Translations under genes and position numbers: made by a program
DNA from: Psychrobacter piscatorii
GTDB taxonomy: Bacteria; Pseudomonadota; Gammaproteobacteria; Pseudomonadales; Moraxellaceae
DNA: 64,000 nt
Assembly (NCBI RefSeq): GCF_904846415.1
Contig: NZ_CAJHAR010000003.1
Location: 62,001-126,000, forward strand
Reading direction: 5' to 3'
Shown here: positions 46,718 through 57,049 of the stretch, in pieces
Layout: each line of letters opens with the position of its first letter
How positions within the stretch are numbered: the first letter of the stretch is position 1
The notes under the pieces: model-generated
Database searches by the model: none
Told to the model about the DNA's origin: nothing
Seen by the model: the letters and a program-made list of their open reading frames with translations, nothing else

Positions 46718-47215
46718 CTAACAAGCTTTCCAGCTTTCGATCCAAGCTTGTGCGCTTGATTCGATGCGTTCGATCACCTCTTCAAAATCATCGCTATCAC
46801 CTTTATAGGGATCCGGTACATCGTTACCGCCGTAGGTAGGGTCTTCTTCACTAAAGAGGGCCAGCTTTGCCAAGTCATCTTCTGTATCTGTAATGCCGTC
46901 TTTAATAGCTTGCAGGTCGGCCAAATTCTGTGAATCCATGGCCAAGATTAAATCGAAATCGCGAAAGTCATTAGCGGTTACCTGGCGTGCAACCAATTTA
47001 TTAATTTTGTAGCCATGTGATTTGGCATGACGCTGCGAGCGTGGGTCAGGTTTGTCGCCGACATGTGAATCACTGGTACCTGCTGAGTCTATCTTTATTG
47101 AGAGTCCAGCAATTGCCGCTTGCTGACGAAAAACTTCCTCAGCAGTTGGTGAACGGCAGATATTTCCTAAACAAACCAATAATACAGACGAGGGAGTACA
47201 GGCTTTCATCAGCAT
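46718..47215 (-). CDS. Low-molecular-weight protein-tyrosine phosphatase
   Basis: The active-site loop CLGNICRSPTAEEVFR near residue 15 has the C(X)5R-S pattern, and the general acid Asp lies in VPDPYKGDSDDFEEV. Its 165 residues match this family. Bacterial enzymes of this kind often control exopolysaccharide-related tyrosine kinases, but none is in view; a general phosphatase is equally likely. The site GAAGG precedes the ATG. Confidence 0.93.
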   Translation of the reverse strand: MLMKACTPSSVLLVCLGNICRSPTAEEVFRQQAAIAGLSIKIDSAGTSDSHVGDKPDPRSQRHAKSHGYKINKLVARQVTANDFRDFDLILAMDSQNLADLQAIKDGITDTEDDLAKLALFSEEDPTYGGNDVPDPYKGDSDDFEEVIERIESSAQAWIESWKAC

Positions 47216-47422
47216 AATATGACCTTCTATAACAAAAAAAACATGCTATAAGAGACCAGCATTGTTAATGCGGCTTTTATTAGCATGCAATCGATTGAAC
47301 CAACGACTAGCGTAACGCTTAATCGCTTGAATGGCAAGGATAGAGACTGGACAATAGCGTCACTTAATAATAGGTTTATGACAATGCTATATATAACTGG
47401 GTGATGCGGGGGTAATGCTATA

Positions 47423-47851
47423 TCAATCTTGATTGCTTTTGAAGCGCTGTAAGTCACGGCGCTCTTTTTTATTCGGCTTGTTATCAGGGCGTGCAAGGTT
47501 GGCAAGTTTGCGCTGTTCGGCATAATAAGCACGCCGCGTTTCGCTCTCTTTGGTCTCTGAATATAATACCTCAGCAGCGGTCGCGTTGCCACGCTGTGCA
47601 GATAGCGCCTCAACAACGACAGTCTTTTCGGTCATGGTAGTAGCTGAGCCTTGACGAATGGTTAGCTCGTCGCCGACTGAGATTTCTTTACTGGTCTTGA
47701 CGCGGCTACCACCATAATGGACACGTCCGCTTTCAATTGCTTGCTTGGCAAGCGTACGTGTGCGATAAAACCTGGCTGCCCACAACCATTTATCAAGTCG
47801 AATTTTGGCCAGACTTTGAGGGTTATTATTTGTACTTTTATTCATAAGCAT
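47423..47851 (-). CDS. hslR: S4-domain RNA-binding protein, Hsp15-like
   Basis: A 142-residue protein with an N-terminal S4 domain (RLDKWLWAARFYRTRTLAKQAIESGRVHYGG, conserved as RxDKWLWxxRxxKTR) and a basic Lys/Arg-rich tail. Hsp15 binds stalled 50S subunits carrying nascent chains after heat shock. A longer reading frame at 47227-47616 overlaps it in another frame and is a shadow. It lies between the phosphatase and the excalibur protein, all on the minus strand. Confidence 0.9.
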   Translation of the reverse strand: MLMNKSTNNNPQSLAKIRLDKWLWAARFYRTRTLAKQAIESGRVHYGGSRVKTSKEISVGDELTIRQGSATTMTEKTVVVEALSAQRGNATAAEVLYSETKESETRRAYYAEQRKLANLARPDNKPNKKERRDLQRFKSNQD

Positions 47852-47944
47852 CCTTTTGCATTCGTTTTTATATTAAATCATAGTTTTATATAAATAATAT
47901 TAGGGCAAATTTACTATTTGCAAATGGATTTTTGTGATTGTGAG

Positions 47945-48337
47945 TCAGTTGCACAATTGTTGTTCACAAGGTATACCGTCGTGGTTACCATCCATTTTGG
48001 TATTAGGACAGTAGTTTGTGAAGTAAGTTGCCTCCGCACAGGATGTCATTTGTGAGCAATGTGTTCTGCCGTCACATGAAAATTTTGATGTTGCTGATTG
48101 TGTAGATAAAACTGGAGTTACGGTTGACTCTGATGTTGAGATAGGCCCCAAGTCAACGTATGTTGGCGGTATGTCATCAATATTATCAACGTCATTAGAA
48201 GTAAGAGTAGATTGCGTTACGATATCTGCTGCTGCATTGGTTGCAGGTTGATGTACCGTGTTTTTAGGTTGAAGGACTCTATAACCTATAAGCACGAAAA
48301 GCAGACATGTCAATATCACTAATACTTTGTTTATCAC
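47945..48337 (-). CDS. Excalibur calcium-binding domain protein, membrane-anchored
   Basis: A 130-residue protein with an N-terminal membrane anchor or uncleaved signal (VLVILTCLLFVLIGYRVL, residues 5-22). A Thr/Ser-rich linker leads to a C-terminal excalibur domain: FSCDGRTHCSQMTSCAEATYF, then CPNTKMDGNHDGIPCE with the DxDxDG-like calcium motif and Cys pairs. Excalibur domains occur in extracellular or periplasmic proteins, often attached to nucleases. Here it stands alone, so the protein may bind calcium or be an accessory domain. Function unknown. Confidence 0.88.
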   Translation of the reverse strand: MINKVLVILTCLLFVLIGYRVLQPKNTVHQPATNAAADIVTQSTLTSNDVDNIDDIPPTYVDLGPISTSESTVTPVLSTQSATSKFSCDGRTHCSQMTSCAEATYFTNYCPNTKMDGNHDGIPCEQQLCN

Positions 48338-48377
48338 TGTGCCATACCTGCCAGCTCATAATTATTATTAATATGAA

Positions 48378-48412
48378 AATGGCAGTTTTTAATCGACTTA
48401 AAAACCGCCATT
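48378..48412 (-). terminator. Probable terminator downstream of ilvA
   Basis: A 14-bp stem (AATGGC, one mismatch, GTTTTTAA with TTAAAAAC, GCCATT) with a 5-base loop. On the minus strand it leads into a short T-run. It lies 28 bases after the ilvA stop. Confidence 0.55.
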
Positions 48413-48439
48413 GGATTTGAATTTTTATAGCTATTTTTA

Positions 48440-49993
48440 CTATCTTAAAAACAACTGATAGCCAATATTGTCATTGACCGTCGTACAGTCGTAACCGATA
48501 TCTAAAAGGGCGTCTTGTAGTTGGCGCGAGTTACTGTCAGAGGCTTGTAAGCCAACCAACACCCGACCTTCAGCGGCACCATGGTTACGGTAATGGAATA
48601 AAGTGATATTAAAGTCATCGCCCAATTTTTCTAAGAAAGTCAGCAGTGCGCCCGGACGCTCTGGGAATATCACTTGTAGTAGCTGCTCGTTTTCAACCTT
48701 GGCGTGACCACCAATCAAATGACGGATATGTGACTTGGCGATATCATCGTCAGTCAGATCGTGAGCGGTATAGCCATCGTCTGCCAGTTGGCTGCTGATG
48801 GTTTGACGTTCTTTTTCGCCTTCTTTTAACGCGATGCCGACAAAGATTGAGGCAGGCTCCATAGAATCTGGCGATTTTTTGCTGTCAGCACGGTAGTTAA
48901 ACTCAGTGATATTACGACCATGCAGACTGCGACAGAAATTCAAGAAAGCGCCTGTTTGTTCAGGGATAGTGACCCCAAAGATGGCTTCTTTTTTCTCACC
49001 AATTTCAGTACGCTCAGCGATATAGCGCAGACGGTCAAAGTTCATATTAGCGCCGCAAATGATGGCCGCGCAGTTTTTACCTTGAATATTGTTCGCTGTG
49101 ATATATTTTTTCATACCAGCAACTGCCAACGCACCTGCAGGCTCTACGATACTGCGGCTCTCCTCAAACACATCTTTGACCGCGGCGCAGACTTCATCGT
49201 TGCTACAGGTGACGACTTTAGGCTCCACGACAGGGCCGGAGTTATCGCTTTTTTGCGTACGCACAACGTCAAAAGGCAATTCACCAATCTGCGCGACTGC
49301 TACGCCATCGACAAACAATCCCACTTGCTCAAGTTTGACACGTTCACCCGTTTCAAGTGCGGCTTTTAGACAAGCTGATTGTTCCGCTTCTACCGCGATC
49401 ACTTTGACATGCGGTGCCACTTCTCCCAAAAATGCGGCGACACCTGAGATGAGACCGCCACCCCCAACCGCGACAAAGACGTAATCCATGTTGCGCCATT
49501 GTTGTGTCAGCTCAAGCGCGATGGTTCCTTGTCCTGCAATCACCAATTCATCATCATAAGGCGGTATAAAGGTCAGGCCCTCGCGTTCAGCACGATCTAT
49601 TGCATAGCGGTTTGCTTGATCAAAACTATCACCGTGCAGATCCACATTACCGCCAAGTGCTCTGACGGCATCTACTTTGATGTCGGGAGTCGTGGTTGGC
49701 ATGACGATGATGTTATTCAGTGACAGTTTGCGCGCAGAGTAAGCCACGCCTTGTGCATGGTTGCCTGCTGAGGCGCAGATAACGCCGCGCGCTTTTTGCT
49801 CATCGCTTAGCTGACTGATACGGTTGTAGGCACCGCGCAATTTAAAAGATTTGACTGGCTGTAAGTCTTCACGCTTGAATCGAATGTCATTGGCAAAACG
49901 TTGGGTCAGCTTGGGCGCCGTTTCAAGTGGTGTTTGAATAGCAACGTCATAGACGGTGGCTTGTAAGATGGCTCGTACCCAATGTGACAGCAT
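48440..49993 (-). CDS. ilvA: Threonine deaminase (biosynthetic)
   Basis: PLP enzyme that converts threonine to 2-oxobutanoate, first committed step of isoleucine synthesis. PLP Lys lies in SFKLRGAYNRI near residue 48, with SAGNHAQGVAYSA and the phosphate loop VAVGGGGLISG. Two ACT-like regulatory domains follow from about residue 325 (FGVTIPEQTGAFLNFCRSL and LLQVIFPERPGALLTFLEKL), which bind isoleucine and valine. Its 517 residues match the biosynthetic, allosterically controlled form rather than the short catabolic enzyme. No attenuator was recognised upstream. Confidence 0.96.
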   Translation of the reverse strand: MLSHWVRAILQATVYDVAIQTPLETAPKLTQRFANDIRFKREDLQPVKSFKLRGAYNRISQLSDEQKARGVICASAGNHAQGVAYSARKLSLNNIIVMPTTTPDIKVDAVRALGGNVDLHGDSFDQANRYAIDRAEREGLTFIPPYDDELVIAGQGTIALELTQQWRNMDYVFVAVGGGGLISGVAAFLGEVAPHVKVIAVEAEQSACLKAALETGERVKLEQVGLFVDGVAVAQIGELPFDVVRTQKSDNSGPVVEPKVVTCSNDEVCAAVKDVFEESRSIVEPAGALAVAGMKKYITANNIQGKNCAAIICGANMNFDRLRYIAERTEIGEKKEAIFGVTIPEQTGAFLNFCRSLHGRNITEFNYRADSKKSPDSMEPASIFVGIALKEGEKERQTISSQLADDGYTAHDLTDDDIAKSHIRHLIGGHAKVENEQLLQVIFPERPGALLTFLEKLGDDFNITLFHYRNHGAAEGRVLVGLQASDSNSRQLQDALLDIGYDCTTVNDNIGYQLFLR

Positions 49994-50279
49994 AGTAATC
50001 CCTAAACAGAATGAATATAAAAAAGAAATAGATTAGCCTATGCTGATTTTGAGTATCTTGCAAGACTCAATTGCAGTTTTCTTGGGATTTCATGCCTGAA
50101 TGAATATAAAGTGAAAGCGTGCGGTTAAGAACGTTGTGAGATAAGTATTATATGACTACCGAATTAGAATTGTGATTGCGCTAACATCGATGAATATCAT
50201 CGGTTATAATAGCCGCGCATTTTATTTGTTTTAGTCTTTTACTTTTTTTAAGACCATACGTTTATTTTTCCAAGGATTT

Positions 50280-50942
50280 ATGATGAGTGATCAGCAAGCA
50301 CAAAAGCAAGCCGCCGCCCGCGCCGCCCTAAGCTATATCGAAGACGATATGATACTTGGGGTAGGGACGGGTAGTACGGTCAACTGTTTGATTGAGTTGT
50401 TGCCACAAGTGAAGCTTGCTGGTGCTGTCGCTAGCTCACAGGTGACTGAAGACAAACTTCGCGCGCTTGGTATCGAAATCGTTGATTTGAACTTTGCTGG
50501 CACGTTAGATGTTTATATTGATGGTGCTGATGAAGTCAATGAGCACTTGCAACTTATCAAAGGCGGCGGCGGTGCATTGACTCGCGAAAAGATTGTCGCG
50601 GCAGCGTCTAGCAAGTTCGTTTGTATGGTCGATGAAAGCAAAAGCGTTGAGATCTTAGGTCGTGCGTTTCCAGTACCAATTGAAGTACTGCCACAAGCTC
50701 GCTCGTATGTGGCTCGTCAATTGGCCAAATTGGGCGGTGAACCAGTATATCGTGAAGACTTTGTCACTGATTATGGTAACGTTATCTTAGATACTTATGA
50801 CTTGGATGTGAGCAATCCAATTGCGCTAGAAAAAGAGCTGAATAATATCGTCGGTGTGGTTTGTAATGGTATTTTTGCGGCGAACCAAGCTGATGTTCTA
50901 TTAAAAGCAGGTGCAAATGGCGTGACGACGCTCACGCATTAA
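50280..50942 (+). CDS. rpiA: Ribose-5-phosphate isomerase A
   Basis: Interconverts ribose 5-phosphate and ribulose 5-phosphate. Motifs: [16 protein letters not shown] near residue 24, the catalytic region [31 protein letters not shown] (split in two here: YIDGADEVN and [14 protein letters not shown]) with Asp and Glu acting on the sugar, then [15 protein letters not shown] and PIEVLPQA. Its 220 residues match RpiA. It is divergent from ilvA and supplies ribulose 5-phosphate, the KdsD substrate. Ends at a bidirectional terminator. Confidence 0.96.
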   Translation: MMSDQQAQKQAAARAALSYIEDDMILGVGTGSTVNCLIELLPQVKLAGAVASSQVTEDKLRALGIEIVDLNFAGTLDVYIDGADEVNEHLQLIKGGGGALTREKIVAAASSKFVCMVDESKSVEILGRAFPVPIEVLPQARSYVARQLAKLGGEPVYREDFVTDYGNVILDTYDLDVSNPIALEKELNNIVGVVCNGIFAANQADVLLKAGANGVTTLTH

Positions 50943-50976
50943 TTCATATCCATACGCTTGCTAAAAATTGAATAAT

Positions 50977-51011
50977 AAAAAAGGCAGACTAATATATAGT
51001 CTGCCTTTTTT
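50977..51011. terminator. Bidirectional terminator between rpiA and argF
   Basis: A perfect 15-bp stem (AAAAAAGGCAGACTA and its complement) with loop ATATA, flanked by A and T runs; it ends both converging genes. Confidence 0.93.
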
Positions 51012-51065
51012 GTGTCTTATTTTACAAGTAACTTACTTTGCTTAGCTATGAGGGTGTGTAAGTGA

Positions 51066-51986
51066 TTAAGACAACTTGATTTTGTCTTTTAGCAAAAACT
51101 CCATCAATGCTTTTTGGGCATGTAAGCGGTTTTCAGCTTCATCCCAGACGACAGAGCGCGGATCGTTGAGCATATCGTGGGAGATTTCTTCGCCGCGATG
51201 GGCTGGCAAGCAGTGCATAAACACCACTTCAGGATCGGCTTTGTCTAATAGAGACGGCGTCACTTGATACGGGGCAAAACGACGTGCGCGCGTATTTTGC
51301 TCGGATTCTTGACCCATACTTGCCCATACATCGGTGACAATTAAGTTAGAGTCTTTGGCCGCGTCTTGTACGTTTTCTACCAAGCTCACACAGTGTGAGA
51401 AACGCTCCATAAGCTTTGGATCAGGCTCGAATCCATAAGGCGCTGCCACGCGCAGCTCAAAACCAAACTGGTTAGCCGCTTGCATGAATGATGAGCACAT
51501 GTTGTTGCCATCACCAACCCACGTGACGATTTTGTTTTCGATACTGCCGCGATGTTCGTAATACGTCTGCATATCAGCGAGCAATTGACAAGGATGGTAG
51601 TCATCGGTCAATGCATTGATAATAGGTACGCTTGAATATTCAGCAAAGGTTTCTACTTTTTCGTGACCAAAGGTACGAATCATAATGATATCAACCATGC
51701 TAGAAATCACGCGAGCGGAGTCTTCTAGTGGCTCGCCGCGACCGAGCTGAGTATCGTTAGGTGATAAAAAGATAGCATTACCACCAAATTGACCCATACC
51801 TGTCTCAAATGAGATACGGGTACGCGTTGAAGATTTTTCAAATATCATGCCAAGCGTTCGACCAACAAAAGGCTGGTATATCTCGCCTGCGTGTTGCATC
51901 TTACGCAATTCGCTTGCGCGTTTGATTAAGTTTTCTAGTTCTTGTTTGGTTAAATCAGATAAGGTTAAAAAATGGCGCAAACTCAT
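51066..51986 (-). CDS. argF: Ornithine carbamoyltransferase
   Basis: Makes citrulline from ornithine and carbamoyl phosphate. Carbamoyl-phosphate site: [21 protein letters not shown] (STRTR). Other motifs: [27 protein letters not shown], and [12 protein letters not shown] with the ornithine-binding Cys. I choose the ATG at 51986 (306 residues, the usual length) because AGGATTACT precedes it; an earlier in-frame start at 52025 would add 13 residues ([13 protein letters not shown]) with no family match. It follows alr on the same strand. Confidence 0.95.
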   Translation of the reverse strand: MSLRHFLTLSDLTKQELENLIKRASELRKMQHAGEIYQPFVGRTLGMIFEKSSTRTRISFETGMGQFGGNAIFLSPNDTQLGRGEPLEDSARVISSMVDIIMIRTFGHEKVETFAEYSSVPIINALTDDYHPCQLLADMQTYYEHRGSIENKIVTWVGDGNNMCSSFMQAANQFGFELRVAAPYGFEPDPKLMERFSHCVSLVENVQDAAKDSNLIVTDVWASMGQESEQNTRARRFAPYQVTPSLLDKADPEVVFMHCLPAHRGEEISHDMLNDPRSVVWDEAENRLHAQKALMEFLLKDKIKLS

Positions 51987-52187
51987 AGTAATCCTAGCAG
52001 TCGATCGCAGTCGGTGAAACGTCATCAGTCTTCAATAGCATCGCGTCAGTGCGTATACTGGGTTGACAACAAACTTTTAGTATAGCGTATTTACTTTCAA
52101 TGTAAACGTTCAATTTTACCGAGATTAAATGGCTTGCTAAATAGACCAAAGTCGCATTAGCAAGCCACAATACTCGTATGCTAATGA

Positions 52188-53294
52188 CTATCCCTGTGTA
52201 CGGTTTGGACGTATGCTGAGGCGACATAACAGCTCATAGCTAATCGTTCCAGCATGACCTGCAACTTCATCGACGCGCGGCGCATCGCCCCAAAGCATGA
52301 CTTTACTATCCAAAGCAAGGTTTTCAGGCGTTTTGCTGACATCAATGACGATCATATCCATTGCCACACGCCCAATCACAGGACAACGGTAGCTTTGATT
52401 GTCGTTAGCATCGATGACGGTGACATAAGCGTCGTCACTTATTACACGCGGATAGCCGTCTCCGTAACCCACACTCACGAGAGCGGTTCTGGTGTCTTGC
52501 TGCGCACGCCAGCGGCTACCATAGCCGATAGCATCATTGGCACTGACCGTTTGTAATGCCATGATTTGAGCACTAAACTCCATCGCGGGCTGCAAGTCTA
52601 ATTCTTGTGCGCTTTTGTCAACGACAGGCGAGCTACCATATAAAATAATGCCTGGACGTACCCAATCATAATGGTACTCTGGAAAGTTGACGACACCAGC
52701 AGAGTTGCATAGTGAGCCTTGGATATCTGGGCTAATGGTATCTTTCAAAGTCGCTAGTACGCTTGAGAAACGCTCAATCTGCATCGCATTTAATGGATGG
52801 TCATGATCATCAGCATTCGCAAAATGTGTGGCCAGTATCAGCTGATAGCCTGCCTCATGTAGACGCTTTGCTGCTGATAAAACACCCTCAGCATTGAAGC
52901 CTAAGCGATTCATACCCGTGTTGTATTTGAGCCAAACCACATTAGTTGCACTATTGGCGGGTGGAATATTTTGTAGTGCCCAATCTAGCTGTGGTCCGTG
53001 GTGAATCACGCAGCTAATCTCATGCTCGATCGCTTGCTGCCACTCATCAGCGCTAAATGCCCCTTCTACTAGACCGATGGTTTTATCCCAGCCTAACTGT
53101 CTGGCTTCTAGCGCTTCAGTCAACGTTGCGACACCGATACCATCTGCTTGCTGCAGGGCTGGCAAGACAGCCGCTACGCCATGTCCGTAAGCATTGGATT
53201 TGACCATAGCCAATACTTTCGATTGGGGTGCTCGTTGTTTTACTTGATTTAGGTTATGGGTAAGGGCTTTTGGTTTTATGGTAATAGTGCGCAT
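52188..53294 (-). CDS. alr: Alanine racemase
   Basis: PLP-dependent racemase that supplies D-alanine for peptidoglycan. The PLP Lys lies in AMVKSNAYGHG near residue 33, and the second catalytic base Tyr is in GYGSRWRA. RPGIILYGSSPV and IGRVAMDMIVID also match. Its 368 residues match the family. It lies downstream of dnaB as in E. coli (dnaB-alr). The stop codon is 202 bases before argF. Confidence 0.96.
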   Translation of the reverse strand: MRTITIKPKALTHNLNQVKQRAPQSKVLAMVKSNAYGHGVAAVLPALQQADGIGVATLTEALEARQLGWDKTIGLVEGAFSADEWQQAIEHEISCVIHHGPQLDWALQNIPPANSATNVVWLKYNTGMNRLGFNAEGVLSAAKRLHEAGYQLILATHFANADDHDHPLNAMQIERFSSVLATLKDTISPDIQGSLCNSAGVVNFPEYHYDWVRPGIILYGSSPVVDKSAQELDLQPAMEFSAQIMALQTVSANDAIGYGSRWRAQQDTRTALVSVGYGDGYPRVISDDAYVTVIDANDNQSYRCPVIGRVAMDMIVIDVSKTPENLALDSKVMLWGDAPRVDEVAGHAGTISYELLCRLSIRPNRTQG

Positions 53295-53472
53295 AATCGC
53301 CTTCTATATGAGTAGAATTATGAAGTGATAAAGCCAGCACTACATCGGTTGGGCGGATGCGGTACTGGCTATGGTATTAAAAACTGATTATATAAAATTA
53401 CTTATTAACCTACGACTAAACCTAATTTTATGCAAGGCTCAGTCTTGATCAAGGTTAAATTTATAAGGTTGG

Positions 53473-54876
53473 TTACTCATCATTCTCAAAACTGACGCCC
53501 TGATAGTATTCTGGCGTTAGATTAATAAAGCGGGTAAATTGACCTTCAAAACCCAGACGTACGGTACCAATAGGGCCGTTACGTTGTTTACCAATGATGA
53601 TTTCCGCCACGCCTTTGTGGTCTGAGTTTTCATTATAAACCTCATCACGATAGATGAACATAATCAAATCGGCATCCTGCTCAATTGCACCAGATTCACG
53701 CAAATCCGACATGATAGGGCGTTTATTTGGACGGTTTTCTAGACTGCGGTTAAGCTGTGATAAGGCAATCACGGGACATTCAAGCTCACGTGCGAGCGCC
53801 TTTAGACTGCGAGAAATCTCAGAAATCTCGCCAACACGGTTACCATCTAGACTTGGCACTTTCATTAGCTGAAGATAATCGACTACGATGGCACCCAGGC
53901 GCCCATCATGGTTTTTAGCGATACGGCGACAGCGAGAGCGCATCTCAGAGGGCGGTAGGGCAGTACTGTCATCAATATACAAATGCTTTGATTGCAGATG
54001 TTGAATGGCGTTCATCATTTTAGCCCATTCATCTTCGTTCATTTGACCAGAGCGCAGGTGTGTCTGGTTAATCGCACCCCATGATGACAGTAAACGCATC
54101 ACGATAGATTCCGCAGGCATCTCCATCGAAAACACCACAACAGGCAAATCTTCATTAAACAAAATCCCTTCTGCCAAGTTCATCGCAAAAGTGGTTTTAC
54201 CCATCGAAGGACGCGCGGCGACGATAATCAGATCACCCGCTTGCAGACCTTGCGTTTTATTATTCAGCTCGACAAATGGCGTTTGTAAACCAATCATGCC
54301 GTCAGGGTTGGACTTTAACTCTTGAATCTTATCGATAACATTGGTTAAGACCGAAGTAATACCGACAGGGCCACGCTGTTCAGCGCGTTTGTTATGCTGC
54401 TCATTGATACTAAATATCTTGCCTTCGACATTGTCTAGAATATCACTAACGCTTTGGTCTTTTGGATTATAGGCGAGCGTCAGCATGTCATTACCAGTGG
54501 TAATTAGTTGACGCAGCGTTGAAAGCTCACGCACACGCTGGGCATAAGCGGTCAGGTTAAACAAGGTCGCCGGACTTTGGCTCAAAATATCGGCCAAATA
54601 ACTGTCACCACCTGCGCCTTTGAGTAGCTTTTGCGCCTCTAACCAATCGTGTACCATGACCGTATCATACGGCTCATTTACTGCTGCAAGGTGAGCAATG
54701 GCATCAAAAATATATTGATGCCGCCCCGCATAAAAGTCATCTTTGGTGACGATATCGGCAATCTTGTCGTACGCCTCTTCGATACTCATCAAAGACGCGA
54801 GCAATGCCTTTTCAATATCGATATTGTGCGGCGGTGTCTGATTGAGTAAGTCGTCGGTTTTGTCGTTTTCTGCCAT
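53473..54876 (-). CDS. dnaB: Replicative DNA helicase DnaB
   Basis: Hexameric 5'-3' helicase at the replication fork. The N-terminal collar domain (PHNIDIEKALLASLM) is followed by the RecA-like domain with Walker A ARPSMGKTTFAMNLAEG near residue 220, FSMEMPAESIVMRLLS, VVDYLQLM (Walker B), LSQLNRSLENRPNKRP and DLRESGAIEQDADLIMFIYR. No intein interrupts it. Its 467 residues match the family. It is transcribed away from pdxA and precedes alr. Confidence 0.97.
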   Translation of the reverse strand: MAENDKTDDLLNQTPPHNIDIEKALLASLMSIEEAYDKIADIVTKDDFYAGRHQYIFDAIAHLAAVNEPYDTVMVHDWLEAQKLLKGAGGDSYLADILSQSPATLFNLTAYAQRVRELSTLRQLITTGNDMLTLAYNPKDQSVSDILDNVEGKIFSINEQHNKRAEQRGPVGITSVLTNVIDKIQELKSNPDGMIGLQTPFVELNNKTQGLQAGDLIIVAARPSMGKTTFAMNLAEGILFNEDLPVVVFSMEMPAESIVMRLLSSWGAINQTHLRSGQMNEDEWAKMMNAIQHLQSKHLYIDDSTALPPSEMRSRCRRIAKNHDGRLGAIVVDYLQLMKVPSLDGNRVGEISEISRSLKALARELECPVIALSQLNRSLENRPNKRPIMSDLRESGAIEQDADLIMFIYRDEVYNENSDHKGVAEIIIGKQRNGPIGTVRLGFEGQFTRFINLTPEYYQGVSFENDE

Positions 54877-55174
54877 GAGTGCCTAATGAGTCAAAATGGG
54901 TATAAAAAAGGATGTCGATGAGCGTGCAAAACAGGCACAGTATTTCTCTACGTTAGAAATACCAAAACATGATTTTAGATTTGCCTGCAAATGCTACAAT
55001 CAGAAGCGAAAGTTTAACACATAATGTGATTTTTTAGGCTGGGTAAGCAACTAAATCTACAGTGGTTGTTATGCATAAAATAAGAGACCGCATCCAGTGT
55101 CTAAAAGTAAAAACTGAAAATATTGACGATAAATACAATAAAATCAAAAATTTAGATAAAATAAGGCTATTGCT

Positions 55175-56263
55175 ATGACAGCAGAAAAACGACCATTATT
55201 AATCACGACAGGTGAGCCTGCGGGCATTGGAATGGATGTCGTACTGAGTTTGGCGGCAGAGGGCAAGCTGCAAGATTTTGACCGCCCCATTTGGGTAACC
55301 GCTGATGCGAGCGCGATGCAAGTGCGTGCAGATGAGTTGGTTACAGCTGACGTTTTTGAGAGCACACCTAGTTGGCATACTATCAATACAAATATAAACG
55401 CTGATACCCTCGATGCTAATTTGGTAGCGAAGATATCACAGCAAGATATAGATGCTGATAGTGCTTTTATTTTGCTTAATGTTCCTTGCGCAAGATTAGT
55501 TAGTGGTGGGCAAATCAATATTGCTAACTCAGCGATGGTGGCTCAGCAATTAGACATTGCTCATAAGCTGGCAATAAATAATACAGTCGCCGCTATCGTC
55601 ACAGGTCCCTTGCAAAAATCAGCGCTGATAGATGCCGGTATTAAGCTGTTAGATGGCACCATGTTTAGTGGTCATACCGAGTTTTTTATGCAGCAAAGTG
55701 GTTGTGAGAAAGTGGTCATGATGCTTGCCAATCAAGCCATGAAGGTCGCGCTTGTCACTACCCATTTGCCATTAAAAGACATCCCTGCTGCGATTACCGC
55801 GGATAATGTGCGTCAAACGGTACAAATCGTCATTGATGATATGAGAGAAAAGTTTGGTCTCATGCAGCCTCGTATCTTGGTGTGCGGCCTCAATCCACAT
55901 GCAGGTGAGGGCGGACATTTGGGTATGGAGGAGATTGAAATTATCAACCCAGTTCTAAGAGAGTTTATCGATGCAGGTGTACACATATCAGAGGCGATGC
56001 CAGCCGATACTTTATTTACTACCAGACATTTGGCTAATTGCGATGCGGTCATTGCCATGTATCATGATCAAGGGTTGCCCGTACTCAAATCACACGGTTT
56101 TGGTGACACGGTTAATTTAACCTTGGGTTTGCCTTATATTCGTACCTCTGTTGATCATGGTACGGCGCTTGATTTGGCAGGGCGCGGCGGAGCAAGTGCG
56201 ACCAGTCTATATCAAGCACTAAGTATGGCAAACGAGATGGCTGACAAGTCACTCACTAATTGA
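55175..56263 (+). CDS. pdxA: 4-hydroxythreonine-4-phosphate dehydrogenase
   Basis: NAD-dependent enzyme of DXP-dependent pyridoxal phosphate synthesis. Motifs: ITTGEPAGIGMDV near residue 9, VTGPLQKSAL near 145, SGHTEFFM with metal His, LVTTHLPLKDI, GLNPHAGEGGHLG and AMYHDQGLPVLKSHGFGDTVNLTLGLP with further metal His residues. Its 362 residues include a short insertion in the first 120. In E. coli pdxA is followed directly by rsmA-apaG-apaH; here an accessory segment of about 2.4 kb intervenes. Confidence 0.95.
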   Translation: MTAEKRPLLITTGEPAGIGMDVVLSLAAEGKLQDFDRPIWVTADASAMQVRADELVTADVFESTPSWHTINTNINADTLDANLVAKISQQDIDADSAFILLNVPCARLVSGGQINIANSAMVAQQLDIAHKLAINNTVAAIVTGPLQKSALIDAGIKLLDGTMFSGHTEFFMQQSGCEKVVMMLANQAMKVALVTTHLPLKDIPAAITADNVRQTVQIVIDDMREKFGLMQPRILVCGLNPHAGEGGHLGMEEIEIINPVLREFIDAGVHISEAMPADTLFTTRHLANCDAVIAMYHDQGLPVLKSHGFGDTVNLTLGLPYIRTSVDHGTALDLAGRGGASATSLYQALSMANEMADKSLTN

Positions 56264-56656
56264 TATATCTGTTATGACTCATCGCCGTATAGGTATTTCT
56301 CACGTAGTACTGGATGATTTTAGTGTGAGCAATACCTATTTATGAAGAATTAAACGTAATGTAAGTGGTTTCATGATAGTTGTCTGTTGATAGGCTTGAA
56401 GGGTGAGATAGCTGGTTACCTCGGGGGTATATCCTAATTAAAACTTCTTATCAATTTTACTAAGTAATTTGATTATTACATTTTGATATTGCCATTATTG
56501 CCCATGATAAATAAAAAAAGCTACGATAGATTGAGCATCGTAGCTTCTTAGTTGAATCGATTTGATTTTTGAGTATCGAAAGCTCAGCCTAACCTACGTG
56601 CTAATTTATATTTAAAAAATATAGTATTTAGCCTTATTTATTGCAAACTAACTTAA
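56264..56656. other. Spacer downstream of pdxA containing a terminator
   Basis: The only structured element is a hairpin at 56518-56546: AAGCTACGAT pairs with ATCGTAGCTT around a 9-base loop, with an A-run on the left that becomes a T-run on the minus strand. It therefore ends minus-strand transcripts from the orphan ORFs to the right. No coding sequence was seen. Confidence 0.6.
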
Positions 56657-57001
56657 TCAGGGTCTATGACCCAATTTTTTTTGAAATTCAAGCCAAGGTT
56701 CAAGCTGTCCTTCAACGATACCTTCATAAGTTTCCCAATCATTTTTTAGAAAATCATAAAGTATAGGATGCATCCTATCATTTAGACCTGCTGATAAATC
56801 AACCGCTGTTAAGCTTACGTAACTGTCTGCTAAAATCTCTATGTTATAGACATCACTTTCCCTATACGTTATTAAGCCTTGGTAAGTACTACAGCTTGCT
56901 AAATAATAAGTTTCAACTTTATTCTCACTATAATTTTTACCTTCATAAACACTATATATGTATATGAAGTCACTATTATTCTTACTCAGTGCTCTAATCA
57001 T
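56657..57001 (-). CDS. Hypothetical 114-residue protein
   Basis: An ATG-started ORF with no recognised domain. It is soluble, rich in Tyr, Asn, Ser and Asp, with an N-terminal beta-like half (DFIYIYSVYEG) and a helical, Trp-containing C-terminal part (DFLKNDWETYEGIVEGQLEPWLEF). The composition is AT-rich and protein-like. The ribosome-binding site is weak. It could form an operon with the ORF 48 bases upstream. It lies in the accessory segment between pdxA and rsmA. Confidence 0.55.
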   Translation of the reverse strand: MIRALSKNNSDFIYIYSVYEGKNYSENKVETYYLASCSTYQGLITYRESDVYNIEILADSYVSLTAVDLSAGLNDRMHPILYDFLKNDWETYEGIVEGQLEPWLEFQKKLGHRP

Positions 57002-57049
57002 AATTTTAAATTCTACCCATTCGTTAAATTGAGCTATGCTTTCAATTTT

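Noticed and set aside
47227-47616. A 129-codon minus-strand ORF
   Set aside because: It overlaps hslR in another frame, and the hslR frame has clear S4-domain conservation.
48920-49484. Two plus-strand ORFs of 131 and 149 codons opposite ilvA
   Set aside because: Shadows of the strongly conserved threonine deaminase on the other strand.
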